DNA of 64,000 nucleotides from RUG11788 sp964578175 (GTDB taxonomy: Bacteria > Bacillota_I > Bacilli_A > RF39 > UBA660), in assembly GCA_964578175.1 (NCBI GenBank), contig CAZOBH010000004.1:1-64000 (forward strand), in the 5' to 3' direction. The notes under the pieces were generated by a model. It searched no databases, was not told where the DNA came from, and saw only the letters and a list, made by a program, of their open reading frames with translations. Of this stretch, positions 48,730 to 57,758 are shown piece by piece. Each line of letters begins with the position of its first letter. The stretch's first letter is position 1. A program made the translations under genes and the position numbers.

Positions 48730-50841
48730 ATGAATTTAGATGAACTTAATAAAGAACAAAAAGAAGCTGTTTTACATACTGATGGACCACTATTAGTATT
48801 AGCAGGAGCAGGATCAGGTAAAACAAAAGTGCTAACTACTAAAATTGCTTATTTAATACAAGAAAAAGGAGTTAGTCCTTATAATATACTTGCTATAACA
48901 TTTACGAATAAAGCAGCAAATGAGATGAAATCTAGAATAGAAAGACTTATAGGTAGAGTAGCATCTGATTGCCAAATATCAACATTTCACTCGTTTGGAG
49001 TAAAAATAATAAGAGATAATGCAGCAGCATTAGGTTATACATATAATTTCAATATAATAGATAGTGATGATTCTATTACAATTGTTAAAAGAATATTAAG
49101 AGAAATGAATTTAGATCCAAAACAATTTAATCCTACTAATATTAGAAATAAAATAAGTAGTTGCAAAAATGAAATGATGAGTGTAGAAGAATATTCTAAA
49201 TATGCGGTAGGAGAACTAGAAAGAATTACAGCTGAAGTTTATAAAAAATACGATGAGAAGTTAAAAAAATCAGATTCAGTAGATTTTGATGATTTATTAC
49301 TATTACCAATTAAATTATTTAAGGAAGATAAATATGCTTTAGATAGGTATCAAGAAAGATTTAAATATGTACTTATTGATGAGTATCAAGATACTAATGA
49401 AGCTCAATATATATTAACAAAGATGATTAGTGCTAAATATAAAAATATATGTTGTGTAGGAGATAATGACCAATCTATATACGGTTTTAGAGGTGCTAAT
49501 TATAGAAATATATTAAATTTTGAAAAGGATTATAAAGGTGCTAAAGTAATTAAACTTGAACAAAATTATAGATCTACTTCTACTATTTTAAATGCAGCCA
49601 ATTGTGTTATTAAAAATAATACTGAAAGAAAAGATAAAAATTTATGGTCTGTAAAAGGTGAAGGAGAAAAGATAAGTTACTTTAGAGCTTTTAATGAAAA
49701 AGATGAAGCATTTTATGTTATAAGAGAAATAAAAAAAGCTGTTAGAAAAGGGATAGATTATAAAGATATAGCTGTTATATTTAGAACTAATGCTCAATCT
49801 CGTGCATTAGAAGAAGCATTTGTTAGAGAAAATGTTCCATATCATATTGTTGGTGGATTAGGTTTCTATGCTAGAAAAGAAATAAAAGATTTACTAGCTT
49901 ATTTAAAACTAATTAATAATACTAATGATGATATATCCTTAGCTAGAGTTATAAATACACCAAAAAGAGGAATAGGTGCTAAAACAGTAAGTAATATTGA
50001 GATAAAAGCAAGAGATAATAATATATCTATGTTTGATGCTATATTAACAGGAAAAGAATATGAATTTAAAAAGTTAATATTGGAATTAATTGAAGATAGT
50101 AAAGATATGACTTTAACTGAATTAATTGAAAATATTTTAGTTAAAACTGGAATTAGAAAAGAATATGAAGATGAAAAATCATTAGAGTCTGATATAAGAC
50201 TTGAAAACTTAGAAGAGTTTAAAACAATTACTCAATCTTTTGAAGATAGAGATGGAGTTATATCATTAAGTGATTTTTTACTTGAGATAAGTTTATTAAC
50301 AGATGTTAATGAAAATAAAGATAATAAAGATACAGTAAATCTTATGACAGTTCATTCTGTTAAAGGATTAGAATTTAAATATGTATTTGTTGTTGGTCTT
50401 GAAGAAGGTATATTTCCACATATAAATTCATTAATGAATGGTAAATTAGAACTTGAAGAAGAAAGAAGATTGTGTTATGTTGCAATTACAAGAGCAAAAG
50501 AAAAATTGTATTTTGTTAATGCTCGTATGAGAAGTCTTTATGGTAATTCTCAATCTAATTTACCTAGTAGATTTATTGATGAAGTAGATGAAGATCTTAT
50601 AAATAAAGAATTTAAAGAAGAAAAACAAATATATAATGAAGTAGAGAGTCCAAGTACTACAAAAGTAGAAAATGAATATACTGAAGATGTAGAATTTAAT
50701 ATTGGAGATAATGTATTTCATGAAATATTTGGTCAAGGTAAGGTGTTAGAAGTAGGAGATAAAATAGTAACAATAGCTTTTAAACATCCATATGGAATTA
50801 AAAAATTAATAAAAAATCATAAAAGTATTAATAAGATTTAG
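48730..50841 (+). CDS. pcrA: ATP-dependent DNA helicase PcrA/UvrD
   Basis: PcrA is the 3'-5' superfamily 1 helicase of Gram-positive repair and plasmid replication. The 703 residues show motif I GAGSGKT (about 27-33), ITFTNKAANEM (Ia), DEYQDTN (II), GDNDQSIYGFRGA (III), QNYRS (IV), LMTVHSVKGLEF (V) and VAITRAKEKL (VI). A C-terminal Tudor-like domain (about 655-703) is typical for binding RNA polymerase. It begins the group pcrA-nucleotidyltransferase-ligA; pcrA and ligA are neighbours in many Firmicutes. Confidence 0.95.
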   Translation: MNLDELNKEQKEAVLHTDGPLLVLAGAGSGKTKVLTTKIAYLIQEKGVSPYNILAITFTNKAANEMKSRIERLIGRVASDCQISTFHSFGVKIIRDNAAALGYTYNFNIIDSDDSITIVKRILREMNLDPKQFNPTNIRNKISSCKNEMMSVEEYSKYAVGELERITAEVYKKYDEKLKKSDSVDFDDLLLLPIKLFKEDKYALDRYQERFKYVLIDEYQDTNEAQYILTKMISAKYKNICCVGDNDQSIYGFRGANYRNILNFEKDYKGAKVIKLEQNYRSTSTILNAANCVIKNNTERKDKNLWSVKGEGEKISYFRAFNEKDEAFYVIREIKKAVRKGIDYKDIAVIFRTNAQSRALEEAFVRENVPYHIVGGLGFYARKEIKDLLAYLKLINNTNDDISLARVINTPKRGIGAKTVSNIEIKARDNNISMFDAILTGKEYEFKKLILELIEDSKDMTLTELIENILVKTGIRKEYEDEKSLESDIRLENLEEFKTITQSFEDRDGVISLSDFLLEISLLTDVNENKDNKDTVNLMTVHSVKGLEFKYVFVVGLEEGIFPHINSLMNGKLELEEERRLCYVAITRAKEKLYFVNARMRSLYGNSQSNLPSRFIDEVDEDLINKEFKEEKQIYNEVESPSTTKVENEYTEDVEFNIGDNVFHEIFGQGKVLEVGDKIVTIAFKHPYGIKKLIKNHKSINKI

Positions 50842-50849
50842 GAGGATTT

Positions 50850-51752
50850 ATGAAAAAAGATTTAACATTAGTTATTTTAGCGGCAGGAATGGGATCAAGA
50901 TTTGGAGGACTTAAACAAATTGAACCAATCGGACCTAATGGAGAGTTTATAATAGATTATTCTATTTATGACGCTATTAGAGCTGGATTTAACAAAGTAG
51001 TATTTGTAATTAAAGAAGAAAATTATGAAATATTTAAAGAAACAATTGGTAAAAGAATTGAGCCTCATGTAAAAGTTGAATATGCATTTCAAAAGCTAGA
51101 TGAAGTACCAAGTTTTGTAGAAATACCAGAAGGAAGAGAAAAACCTTGGGGAACAGCACAAGCCTTATACTGTGCAAGAGAATATATAGATGGACCGTTT
51201 GCCATAATTTCAGCTGATGATTTCTATGGAAAAGATTCTTTTGATATATTAGCTAAGACTTTATCAGAAACAAATAATTATTCTATTATAGGTTATTTAA
51301 TTAAAAATACTATATCTAATAATGGAAGTGTTAAAAGAGGAGTAATCTTTGAAGATGAAAATCATTATTTAACAGATATTAAAGAAAGTAAAGTTGAAAG
51401 AATAGATGGAGTTATTACATGTGATACTTTAGATGGAAAAGAACATTATACAGTAGAAGATGATCATCCAGTATCAATGTTAATGTATGGACTTCAAAGA
51501 GATTTAGTTGATTTCTTAATTAAAGATATTGATAAGTTCTATGAAGAAAATAAAGAACAATTAGATAGTTGTGAATATTTATTACCTTCAGTTATAGATG
51601 ATTATATGAAAGAAACTAACACTAAAATGTTAGTTGAATATACTAAATCTAAATGGTATGGTGTTACATACAAGGAAGATAAAGAAGTAGTAGTTAACGC
51701 AATAAAAGAAATGATAGAGAAAGGAATATATCCTGAAAAAATATGGAAGTAG
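50850..51752 (+). CDS. Sugar-phosphate nucleotidyltransferase (NTP_transferase family)
   Basis: The 300-aa enzyme has the nucleotide-binding motif LAAGMGSRFGGLKQ and the metal-binding SADDF. It would activate a sugar phosphate with an NTP to give an NDP-sugar for envelope polymers; GTAQALYC and PIGPNGEFIIDY fit this family. The exact sugar is not predictable. It starts 8 nt after pcrA with TTAGGAGG, the ribosome binding site overlapping the pcrA stop, and ends in a terminator before ligA. A gene of this type between pcrA and ligA is unusual. Confidence 0.85.
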   Translation: MKKDLTLVILAAGMGSRFGGLKQIEPIGPNGEFIIDYSIYDAIRAGFNKVVFVIKEENYEIFKETIGKRIEPHVKVEYAFQKLDEVPSFVEIPEGREKPWGTAQALYCAREYIDGPFAIISADDFYGKDSFDILAKTLSETNNYSIIGYLIKNTISNNGSVKRGVIFEDENHYLTDIKESKVERIDGVITCDTLDGKEHYTVEDDHPVSMLMYGLQRDLVDFLIKDIDKFYEENKEQLDSCEYLLPSVIDDYMKETNTKMLVEYTKSKWYGVTYKEDKEVVVNAIKEMIEKGIYPEKIWK

Positions 51753-51769
51753 AAATACTTCTTTTTTTT
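51746..51769 (+). terminator. Terminator between the nucleotidyltransferase gene and ligA
   Basis: GAAGTA (51746-51751) pairs with TACTTC (51756-51761) around GAAA, followed by eight T. Confidence 0.8.
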
Positions 51770-51800
51770 CTTATGTGTTATAATTAATATGGTGATAAAA

Positions 51801-53783
51801 ATGATAGAAAAACGATATAAAGAATTAGTAGATATAATTAATGAAGCAGACTATAATTATCACACTTTAGATAAGCCTACAATAACAGATCAAGAATATG
51901 ATAGTTATCTAAGAGAATTATTTGATTTAGAATATGAACATCCTGAATTAAGAACAGAAAATTCTCCTACTCAAAGAGCTGGAGGTAAGATTCTTGAAGG
52001 ATTTAATAAAGTTGATCATAAAATACCTATGCTTTCTTTATCTAATGTATTTAATGAAAGTGAAATAATAGATTTTGATAGAAAGATAAAAAAAGAAGGA
52101 ATTGATCCTAAATACGTATGTGAATTAAAAATAGATGGATTAAGTGTATCATTACAATATGAAAAAGGAAAGTTTGTAAGAGCTGCAACTAGAGGTAATG
52201 GAGTAACAGGTGAAGATATTACTGAAAATGTAAAAACTATTAAACAAGTACCATTAACTTTGACAGAACCAGTCGATATAGAAGTTCGTGGTGAAATATA
52301 TATGAGTAAAAAAGTTTTAGAGGAAATTAATGAAAAAAGAAAAGAAAATGGAATGGAACTTTTACAAAATGCTCGTAATGCAGCAGCTGGTTCTATAAGA
52401 CAATTAGATTCTAAAGTAGCAGCATCTAGAAAATTAGAGTGTTGGATATATCATTTACCTAATCCAGAGGATTATGGTATTGAAACTCATTTAGAAGCTC
52501 TTAATTATATGAAGAAATTGGGATTTAGAGTTAATCCAAACAATAAATTGGTTTCAAATATTGATGAACTACTACAATATATCGAAGAAAAGGGTGCTGA
52601 AAGAGATAATTTACCATATGATATAGATGGTATCGTAATTAAACTAAATAGTATACCAGAGCAAAAGATAATGGGATATACTGCTAAGTTTCCTAAATGG
52701 GCTACTGCATATAAGTTCCCTGCAAAACAAGTGTTAACTAAACTTGTTGATATTATCTTTACAGTAGGTAGAACTGGACAAGTAACTCCAAATGCTGTAC
52801 TTGATCCTGTAATAATTCAAGGATCTACAATAAGAAGAGCAACATTACATAATGAGGATTATGTAGTTAGTAAGGATTTAAGAATAGGTGATACAGTATC
52901 AATTAGGAAGGCCGCTGAGGTAATTCCAGAAGTTGTCGAGGCAATTAAAGAAAGACGAGACGGTACAGAGAAAAAGTTTAAAATGATTACTACATGTCCA
53001 ATATGTCATTCAACTCTTATAAAGAAAGAGGGACAAGTTGACTATTACTGTATGAATCCTTCATGTGATAGAAGACATATTGAATCACTTATTCATTTTG
53101 CATCACGTCAAGCAATGAATATAGATGGTTTAGGAGACATGATAATTGAAGATTTTTATAACTTAGGTTTTGTAAAAAAATTCTCTGATTTTTATAAATT
53201 AAAAGATCATAGAAAGGATTTAATAGAATTAGAAGGATATGGAGATAAATCAATTGATAATTTAATTAGTGCAATTGAAGAATCTAAATCTAATTCGTTA
53301 GAAAGATTAATATTCGCCTTAGGAATTCTTAATGTAGGTGAAAAAACAGCTAGAGTACTTGCAATGCACTATGAAACATTAGATAATTTAATTAATGCAG
53401 AATTTGATGAATTAACAAGTATTCCTGATATAGGTGAGATAATAGCAAAGAGTATTAAAGATTATTTTTCTTTATCTTATAATATGGAAGAAGTTAATAG
53501 ATTAAAAGAATTAGGAATTAATACTGTATATACTGGTGAAAAATTAAATGTTAATAAAGAATTTTATAATAAGACTTTTGTTATAACTGGTACATTAGAA
53601 CATTTTACAAGAAGTGAGATAGAAGAAAAAATATTATTACTTGGAGGAAAAACGTCATCATCTGTTAGTAAAAAGACTAGTGCTGTAATAGTGGGTGCTA
53701 ATCCAGGTAGTAAATATGATAAAGCAAGAGAACTAGGTATTCCTATATGGAGTGAAGAAGATTTTGAGAGGTTGGTGGATTAA
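51801..53783 (+). CDS. ligA: NAD-dependent DNA ligase
   Basis: LigA seals nicks in replication and repair using NAD+. The 660 residues include the Ia NAD-binding domain (YHTLDKPTITDQEYD) and the adenylation motif CELKIDG with active Lys (about 107-113). A four-Cys zinc finger (CPICH and CMNPSC, about 400-425), the helix-hairpin-helix domain and a C-terminal BRCT domain (about 585-660) follow. ATG 51801 is preferred over ATG 51789 because GGTGAT lies between them. It ends directly before the next ATG at 53784. Confidence 0.97.
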   Translation: MIEKRYKELVDIINEADYNYHTLDKPTITDQEYDSYLRELFDLEYEHPELRTENSPTQRAGGKILEGFNKVDHKIPMLSLSNVFNESEIIDFDRKIKKEGIDPKYVCELKIDGLSVSLQYEKGKFVRAATRGNGVTGEDITENVKTIKQVPLTLTEPVDIEVRGEIYMSKKVLEEINEKRKENGMELLQNARNAAAGSIRQLDSKVAASRKLECWIYHLPNPEDYGIETHLEALNYMKKLGFRVNPNNKLVSNIDELLQYIEEKGAERDNLPYDIDGIVIKLNSIPEQKIMGYTAKFPKWATAYKFPAKQVLTKLVDIIFTVGRTGQVTPNAVLDPVIIQGSTIRRATLHNEDYVVSKDLRIGDTVSIRKAAEVIPEVVEAIKERRDGTEKKFKMITTCPICHSTLIKKEGQVDYYCMNPSCDRRHIESLIHFASRQAMNIDGLGDMIIEDFYNLGFVKKFSDFYKLKDHRKDLIELEGYGDKSIDNLISAIEESKSNSLERLIFALGILNVGEKTARVLAMHYETLDNLINAEFDELTSIPDIGEIIAKSIKDYFSLSYNMEEVNRLKELGINTVYTGEKLNVNKEFYNKTFVITGTLEHFTRSEIEEKILLLGGKTSSSVSKKTSAVIVGANPGSKYDKARELGIPIWSEEDFERLVD

Positions 53784-54779
53784 ATGTTTTTAGATGCTTG
53801 TACAAATACAGGAACTTTAACAACAATATTATTTATTAAAGGGGCATTAGAATTTATTAGATTTATTGTACCTGGTATATTACTTATTTCATGTGCAGTT
53901 GATTTATTTATTAAAGTAATAGATGTAGAAGATGGAAGTCAAAGAAGATTGGTAAGAAAAATGGTTGCAGCAGTTATTGTATTCTTTATTCCAACAATTG
54001 CCTTTGTATTCCTTTCAACTACAGGTACAGAAAATTATAGTAATACGCCTTGCTGGACTAATGCCAATTCAACAACTATTGCTGCCTTAAGACAACAAGA
54101 AAAGAAAGAAGAAGAAGCAATAGATGCTGCTAAAGAAAAAGAAAATAAAAGATCAAAAACAGCTAGAGAAGAAGTTGAAAAGACTAGAGAAAAAGCTCGT
54201 AAAGAAAATCAAAAGAAAGCTGAAGAAGAAAGAAAGAAACAAGAAGAGGAAGCAAGAAAGAGAGAACAACAAGGAGGTGGAGGAAGTTCTTCATCAAGTG
54301 CATCTTCTAGTGGAAGTATGTGTAATGAAAACGGAATAGATGGAACAGTTAAAGTAGAAAATGGTGTATTTTTAAGATCATCTGCTGGAAATAGGGGAAG
54401 TAAAGGATCAGCTCCAGAAGGATACCATATTATTTTCTATGAGAGAATGCAAAAATTTGTTCAAGCTGCTAAAGAAGCTGGTCATACAGTTAATATAGGT
54501 ACAGGTGGAGCAGCATACAGATCATATGAACAACAAGAATATTTCTGGAACTGTTATGTAACTCAAAGTTGTAACAATGGTAACTTAGCAGCTCGTCCAG
54601 GAACTGGAAACCATGAATATGGAATAGCGTCAGACCTATCTTTTGGAAGTACTGCAGATTTATATTGGGCTCACGATAATGCTGCAAAGTTCTGTTTAAA
54701 GTTCCCATTATGTAATAATGTTAGAACTGGTGATTGTGTTGAAAACTGGCATTTAGAACCAGATAATATAGTTAGGTAG
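53784..54779 (+). CDS. VanY-type D-Ala-D-Ala carboxypeptidase domain fused to a pilin-like two-helix membrane domain
   Basis: The 331-aa protein has two membrane helices (about 20-43 and 56-76) separated by a short loop, in the manner of TrbC/VirB2-like small membrane proteins. A Lys/Glu coiled coil (about 95-155) and a Gly/Ser linker (160-180) follow. The VanY/D-alanyl-D-alanine carboxypeptidase domain (about 185-331) has AYRSYEQQ, RPGTGNHEYGIASDL (His and Asp metal ligands) and ENWHLEP (catalytic Glu/His region). It has nine or more Cys, most in the external part. It starts at the base after the ligA stop, with GGTGGA upstream. Confidence 0.8.
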   Translation: MFLDACTNTGTLTTILFIKGALEFIRFIVPGILLISCAVDLFIKVIDVEDGSQRRLVRKMVAAVIVFFIPTIAFVFLSTTGTENYSNTPCWTNANSTTIAALRQQEKKEEEAIDAAKEKENKRSKTAREEVEKTREKARKENQKKAEEERKKQEEEARKREQQGGGGSSSSSASSSGSMCNENGIDGTVKVENGVFLRSSAGNRGSKGSAPEGYHIIFYERMQKFVQAAKEAGHTVNIGTGGAAYRSYEQQEYFWNCYVTQSCNNGNLAARPGTGNHEYGIASDLSFGSTADLYWAHDNAAKFCLKFPLCNNVRTGDCVENWHLEPDNIVR

Positions 54780-54788
54780 GTTGATATT

Positions 54789-55466
54789 ATGGATAAAAAG
54801 AAATATGTAATTGTATTTGTTATCGTAACAATAATTATTATTGTACTAGGAATCTTTAGTTTAACTATGGGAAATAAAGGAACAAATAAAGTATTAATTA
54901 ACCAAGATTATTTAATAGAAAAAACAACAGATATAACTAGTGATGAAATAAGTAAATTACCAGTTATTAATTTAAATAGTGATGATGCTAATGAAGCTAA
55001 TGATGAGATCCTAAAAACATATTATGATTATTCATATAATAGTGAAGGATATTTTACTTATCAATATGATATTTATAAAAATGTATTATCACTACTTATA
55101 AAAACAATAGATTTTAATGAGACAGATTTTGGAGAAATTAATTATATAACTTATAACTTTAATATAAAAACTGGAGAAAAGTTATCAGATGATAAACTCT
55201 TAAAAGAAATAAATGTTAGTAAAGATGAAGTTGATTCCAAAGTAGAAGAACGTCTTAAATATTATTTTGATAATTGCGAACCTTATGTTGAAAGCAGTAA
55301 AGATTATAATAAGTTTTTAAAGTATATTGAATATGATAAAACTAAAGAAAGAATAACAATAAAAGATGGATCTTTATATGTATTCCATGTATTTGAACCT
55401 AATAAATTTATGACTGATGATTATAAAGGAAACTTTAATGAAATAAAAATAGTAAAATTAAAATAA
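54789..55466 (+). CDS. Membrane-anchored extracytoplasmic protein, DUF3298/RsiV-like pattern
   Basis: The 225-aa protein has an N-terminal membrane helix (about 5-27) and an external domain of about 180 residues. The segment PVINLNSDDANEANDEIL followed by strands and DDKLLKEINVSKDE resembles the DUF3298/RsiV-type fold; the match is weak. It follows the VanY gene by 9 nt, with GTAGGTTGATATT before the ATG, so the two are co-transcribed. The function is unknown; a role in envelope maintenance is inferred from location only. Confidence 0.6.
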   Translation: MDKKKYVIVFVIVTIIIIVLGIFSLTMGNKGTNKVLINQDYLIEKTTDITSDEISKLPVINLNSDDANEANDEILKTYYDYSYNSEGYFTYQYDIYKNVLSLLIKTIDFNETDFGEINYITYNFNIKTGEKLSDDKLLKEINVSKDEVDSKVEERLKYYFDNCEPYVESSKDYNKFLKYIEYDKTKERITIKDGSLYVFHVFEPNKFMTDDYKGNFNEIKIVKLK

Positions 55467-55489
55467 AGAGTAAATAATACTCTTTATTT
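55461..55489. terminator. Bidirectional terminator between the ligA-vanY side and the radical SAM gene
   Basis: AAATAAAGAGTA (55461-55472) pairs with TACTCTTTATTT (55478-55489), 12 bp, around AATAA, with a T-run on the plus strand. Confidence 0.8.
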
Positions 55490-56425
55490 TTTTATTTTAT
55501 CTCCTTGATATATATTATCTCTTTTCATTTTTTTATCTATTTCATTCATTACTACAAATTTTTTTAAAGTCCATTCAGGTTCAATTAATTCTTTAGGATC
55601 AGGATCTCCAGTTATTCTATTAATAACTATTTCTTCTCTTAAATATTCTAATTGTTCGCAAACTATATCTACATATTCATCTCTTGTTAAGATATGAAAT
55701 TTTTCTTTTTCATACATTTCTTCTAATCTAGTATCTTTAATAATTTGTAACATATGAATCTTAATCCCTTGTATATCCAAATTATTTAAATATTTAACAG
55801 TATCTATCATCATTTCTTTGGTTTCATATGGAAGTCCATTAATAATATGAACAACGACATTTATATTTCTTTTCCTTAGTTCTTTTACTGATTTTTCAAA
55901 ACATTCTAATGTATGACATCTATTGATTATTTTAGAAGTTCTATCATGAATTGTTTGAAGACCTAGTTCAACTGTTAAATAAGTTTTCTTAGATAACTCT
56001 TCAAGATAATCATAACATTCCTTTGTTATACTATCTGGTCTAGTAGCTATATTAAGACCTACTACATTATCTATTTTTAATATTCTTTCATATTTATCTT
56101 TTAATTCATGTAGTGGTGCATAAGTATTAGTATTAGCTTGAAAATATCCTATATATTTAGCATTACTCCATTTATTTTCCATTATATTTTTTATTTCTTC
56201 GAATTGTACTTCTAGAGGTTTTTCTTTATCTCCTCCAAAATCACCACTACCTAGTTTAGAACAATAAATACAACCTCCGAATCCAACAGTACCATCTTTA
56301 TTAGGACATGTAAAACCTCCATTGAGACTTACTTTGAATACTTTAGAATTAAATTTATGTCTATAAAAGTAATCTAATGTATGATACCTTTTATTAGAAT
56401 CACTATATTTAAAATTATTAATCAT
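55484..56425 (-). CDS. Radical SAM protein, TIGR01212 (YhcC/YtqA-like) family
   Basis: The 313-aa protein begins with the TIGR01212 signature: HTLDYFYRHKF, VFKVSLNGGFTCPNKDG and GGCIYCSKLGSG. The three cluster-binding cysteines are Cys in FTCPNKDG plus the GGCIYC pair. The middle has GLQTIHD and the C-terminus GDPDPKEL. Members of this family bind a 4Fe-4S cluster and cleave SAM; no reaction has been firmly assigned. Its start is 1 nt after the patatin gene stop and has no ribosome binding site, so it is probably coupled. Confidence 0.88.
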   Translation of the reverse strand: MINNFKYSDSNKRYHTLDYFYRHKFNSKVFKVSLNGGFTCPNKDGTVGFGGCIYCSKLGSGDFGGDKEKPLEVQFEEIKNIMENKWSNAKYIGYFQANTNTYAPLHELKDKYERILKIDNVVGLNIATRPDSITKECYDYLEELSKKTYLTVELGLQTIHDRTSKIINRCHTLECFEKSVKELRKRNINVVVHIINGLPYETKEMMIDTVKYLNNLDIQGIKIHMLQIIKDTRLEEMYEKEKFHILTRDEYVDIVCEQLEYLREEIVINRITGDPDPKELIEPEWTLKKFVVMNEIDKKMKRDNIYQGDKIKK

Positions 56426-56426
56426 A

Positions 56427-57656
56427 TTATGATATTGTATATAAATATAATGAAGCTAAGAATTCATCAGGAAATAAAATACTTAATTCAGATAATTCTT
56501 TATAGTGTTCTACAGGTTTTTCTAAAAATTTAATAATATTTTTAATTAATTGTTTTTTATTAATAACTTTATCTATTTTTAATTTTTTAATATTATTAAC
56601 ATTTATTACTTTATCATCTACATAATTATTAAATTTAATTTTAATCATATAATTAAATAATTTAGCGGTATAAATTTGATCAATTGGTAATTCAAATATT
56701 TTACCTAATAATTCCATTGATTTATTCATTAATCTTTTTGTATCTTGATTATTAATAGCTTTCTTATACATTGGTATTTTATTTAATTCATTAATAACTC
56801 TGGTATTATTAACTGCTAATTCTCTTTTAACTATATATGAAAAATCTTCGTAATATTTTTCATAGTTTTTATTAAGTTCATTTAATTTAAAAGTGTATAA
56901 GTTTCCTTCTAATTTTTTATACATTTTCATAGTATCATTATAACCTAGACGGATATTTCTTTTATTTAAAGATTTATTAAATACTATAAAGTCACCTAAA
57001 TCTATTTGAGGTTTTATCATAGTAACAGGTATATCTTCATTCTTTGTTTTTCTTTTTAAACCAACTGCTTCTAAATCAACCGCAATTACTTCATCAGCTC
57101 CCATATCAATTGCTAAGTTAATAGGAAGATTATCATAATAACCACCATCAACGTACTTTTTATCTTTTATCTTTTTAATATTTAATACTGGGAATGCAGA
57201 TGCTGATGCAATTGCATAGTCTATTAATTCATCTTTAGAAGTTTTATCTTTTGTTATTATAGTTGGTTTTAAACTATCTAGATTCATTGTAATTAATCCG
57301 TATTTAATTTTAGAACTATATACTTTGTTAATATTAATACTTTTCTTAATTAACTTAGTAAATTCATCAGTATTAATACCTTTTCTTTCTATTATATTAT
57401 TACCATATATTTTTATTGCTTCTTTAGGAGCAGATAAATCTTTATATTCTTTACCAAAATAATTAGAAATATCTTTTTTTGTCCATAGATTCTTTAATAC
57501 TACATATTTGTTTTGCATAATAAATAAACCATTAACAGCACCTATTGAAGTACCAGTAATGATATCTATATCAATATTTAACTTTCTTAGAGCTTTCCAT
57601 ACACCAACTTGATATGCACCTTTAGCTCCACCACCAGATAATACTAGTGCTCTCAT
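56427..57656 (-). CDS. Patatin-like phospholipase
   Basis: The 409-aa protein has the oxyanion-hole motif GGGAKGAYQVGVW, the catalytic Ser in GTSIGAVNG and the catalytic Asp in YVDGGYYDNLP. These give a Ser-Asp dyad lipid acyl hydrolase of the RssA/patatin type. The C-terminal 200 residues are Lys/Asn-rich and helical and not typical of the core domain; their role is unknown. It is first of a two-gene unit with the radical SAM gene and divergent from the GH31 gene. Confidence 0.9.
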   Translation of the reverse strand: MRALVLSGGGAKGAYQVGVWKALRKLNIDIDIITGTSIGAVNGLFIMQNKYVVLKNLWTKKDISNYFGKEYKDLSAPKEAIKIYGNNIIERKGINTDEFTKLIKKSININKVYSSKIKYGLITMNLDSLKPTIITKDKTSKDELIDYAIASASAFPVLNIKKIKDKKYVDGGYYDNLPINLAIDMGADEVIAVDLEAVGLKRKTKNEDIPVTMIKPQIDLGDFIVFNKSLNKRNIRLGYNDTMKMYKKLEGNLYTFKLNELNKNYEKYYEDFSYIVKRELAVNNTRVINELNKIPMYKKAINNQDTKRLMNKSMELLGKIFELPIDQIYTAKLFNYMIKIKFNNYVDDKVINVNNIKKLKIDKVINKKQLIKNIIKFLEKPVEHYKELSELSILFPDEFLASLYLYTIS

Positions 57657-57719
57657 AACATCACCAAAAGTATTATATCAAAAATTAATAAAAAATGTTA
57701 TAGATTATAATTGTTTATA

Positions 57720-57728
57720 TGATATAAT
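57720..57728 (+). promoter_or_regulatory. Extended -10 element (TGATATAAT) before the GH31 gene
   Basis: TATAAT at 57723-57728 with TGA before it, 30 nt ahead of the ATG. The divergent intergenic region 57657-57758 holds no other clear element. Confidence 0.5.
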
Positions 57729-57758
57729 TATAAATAGTAGAGTAATGAGGGTGATTAA

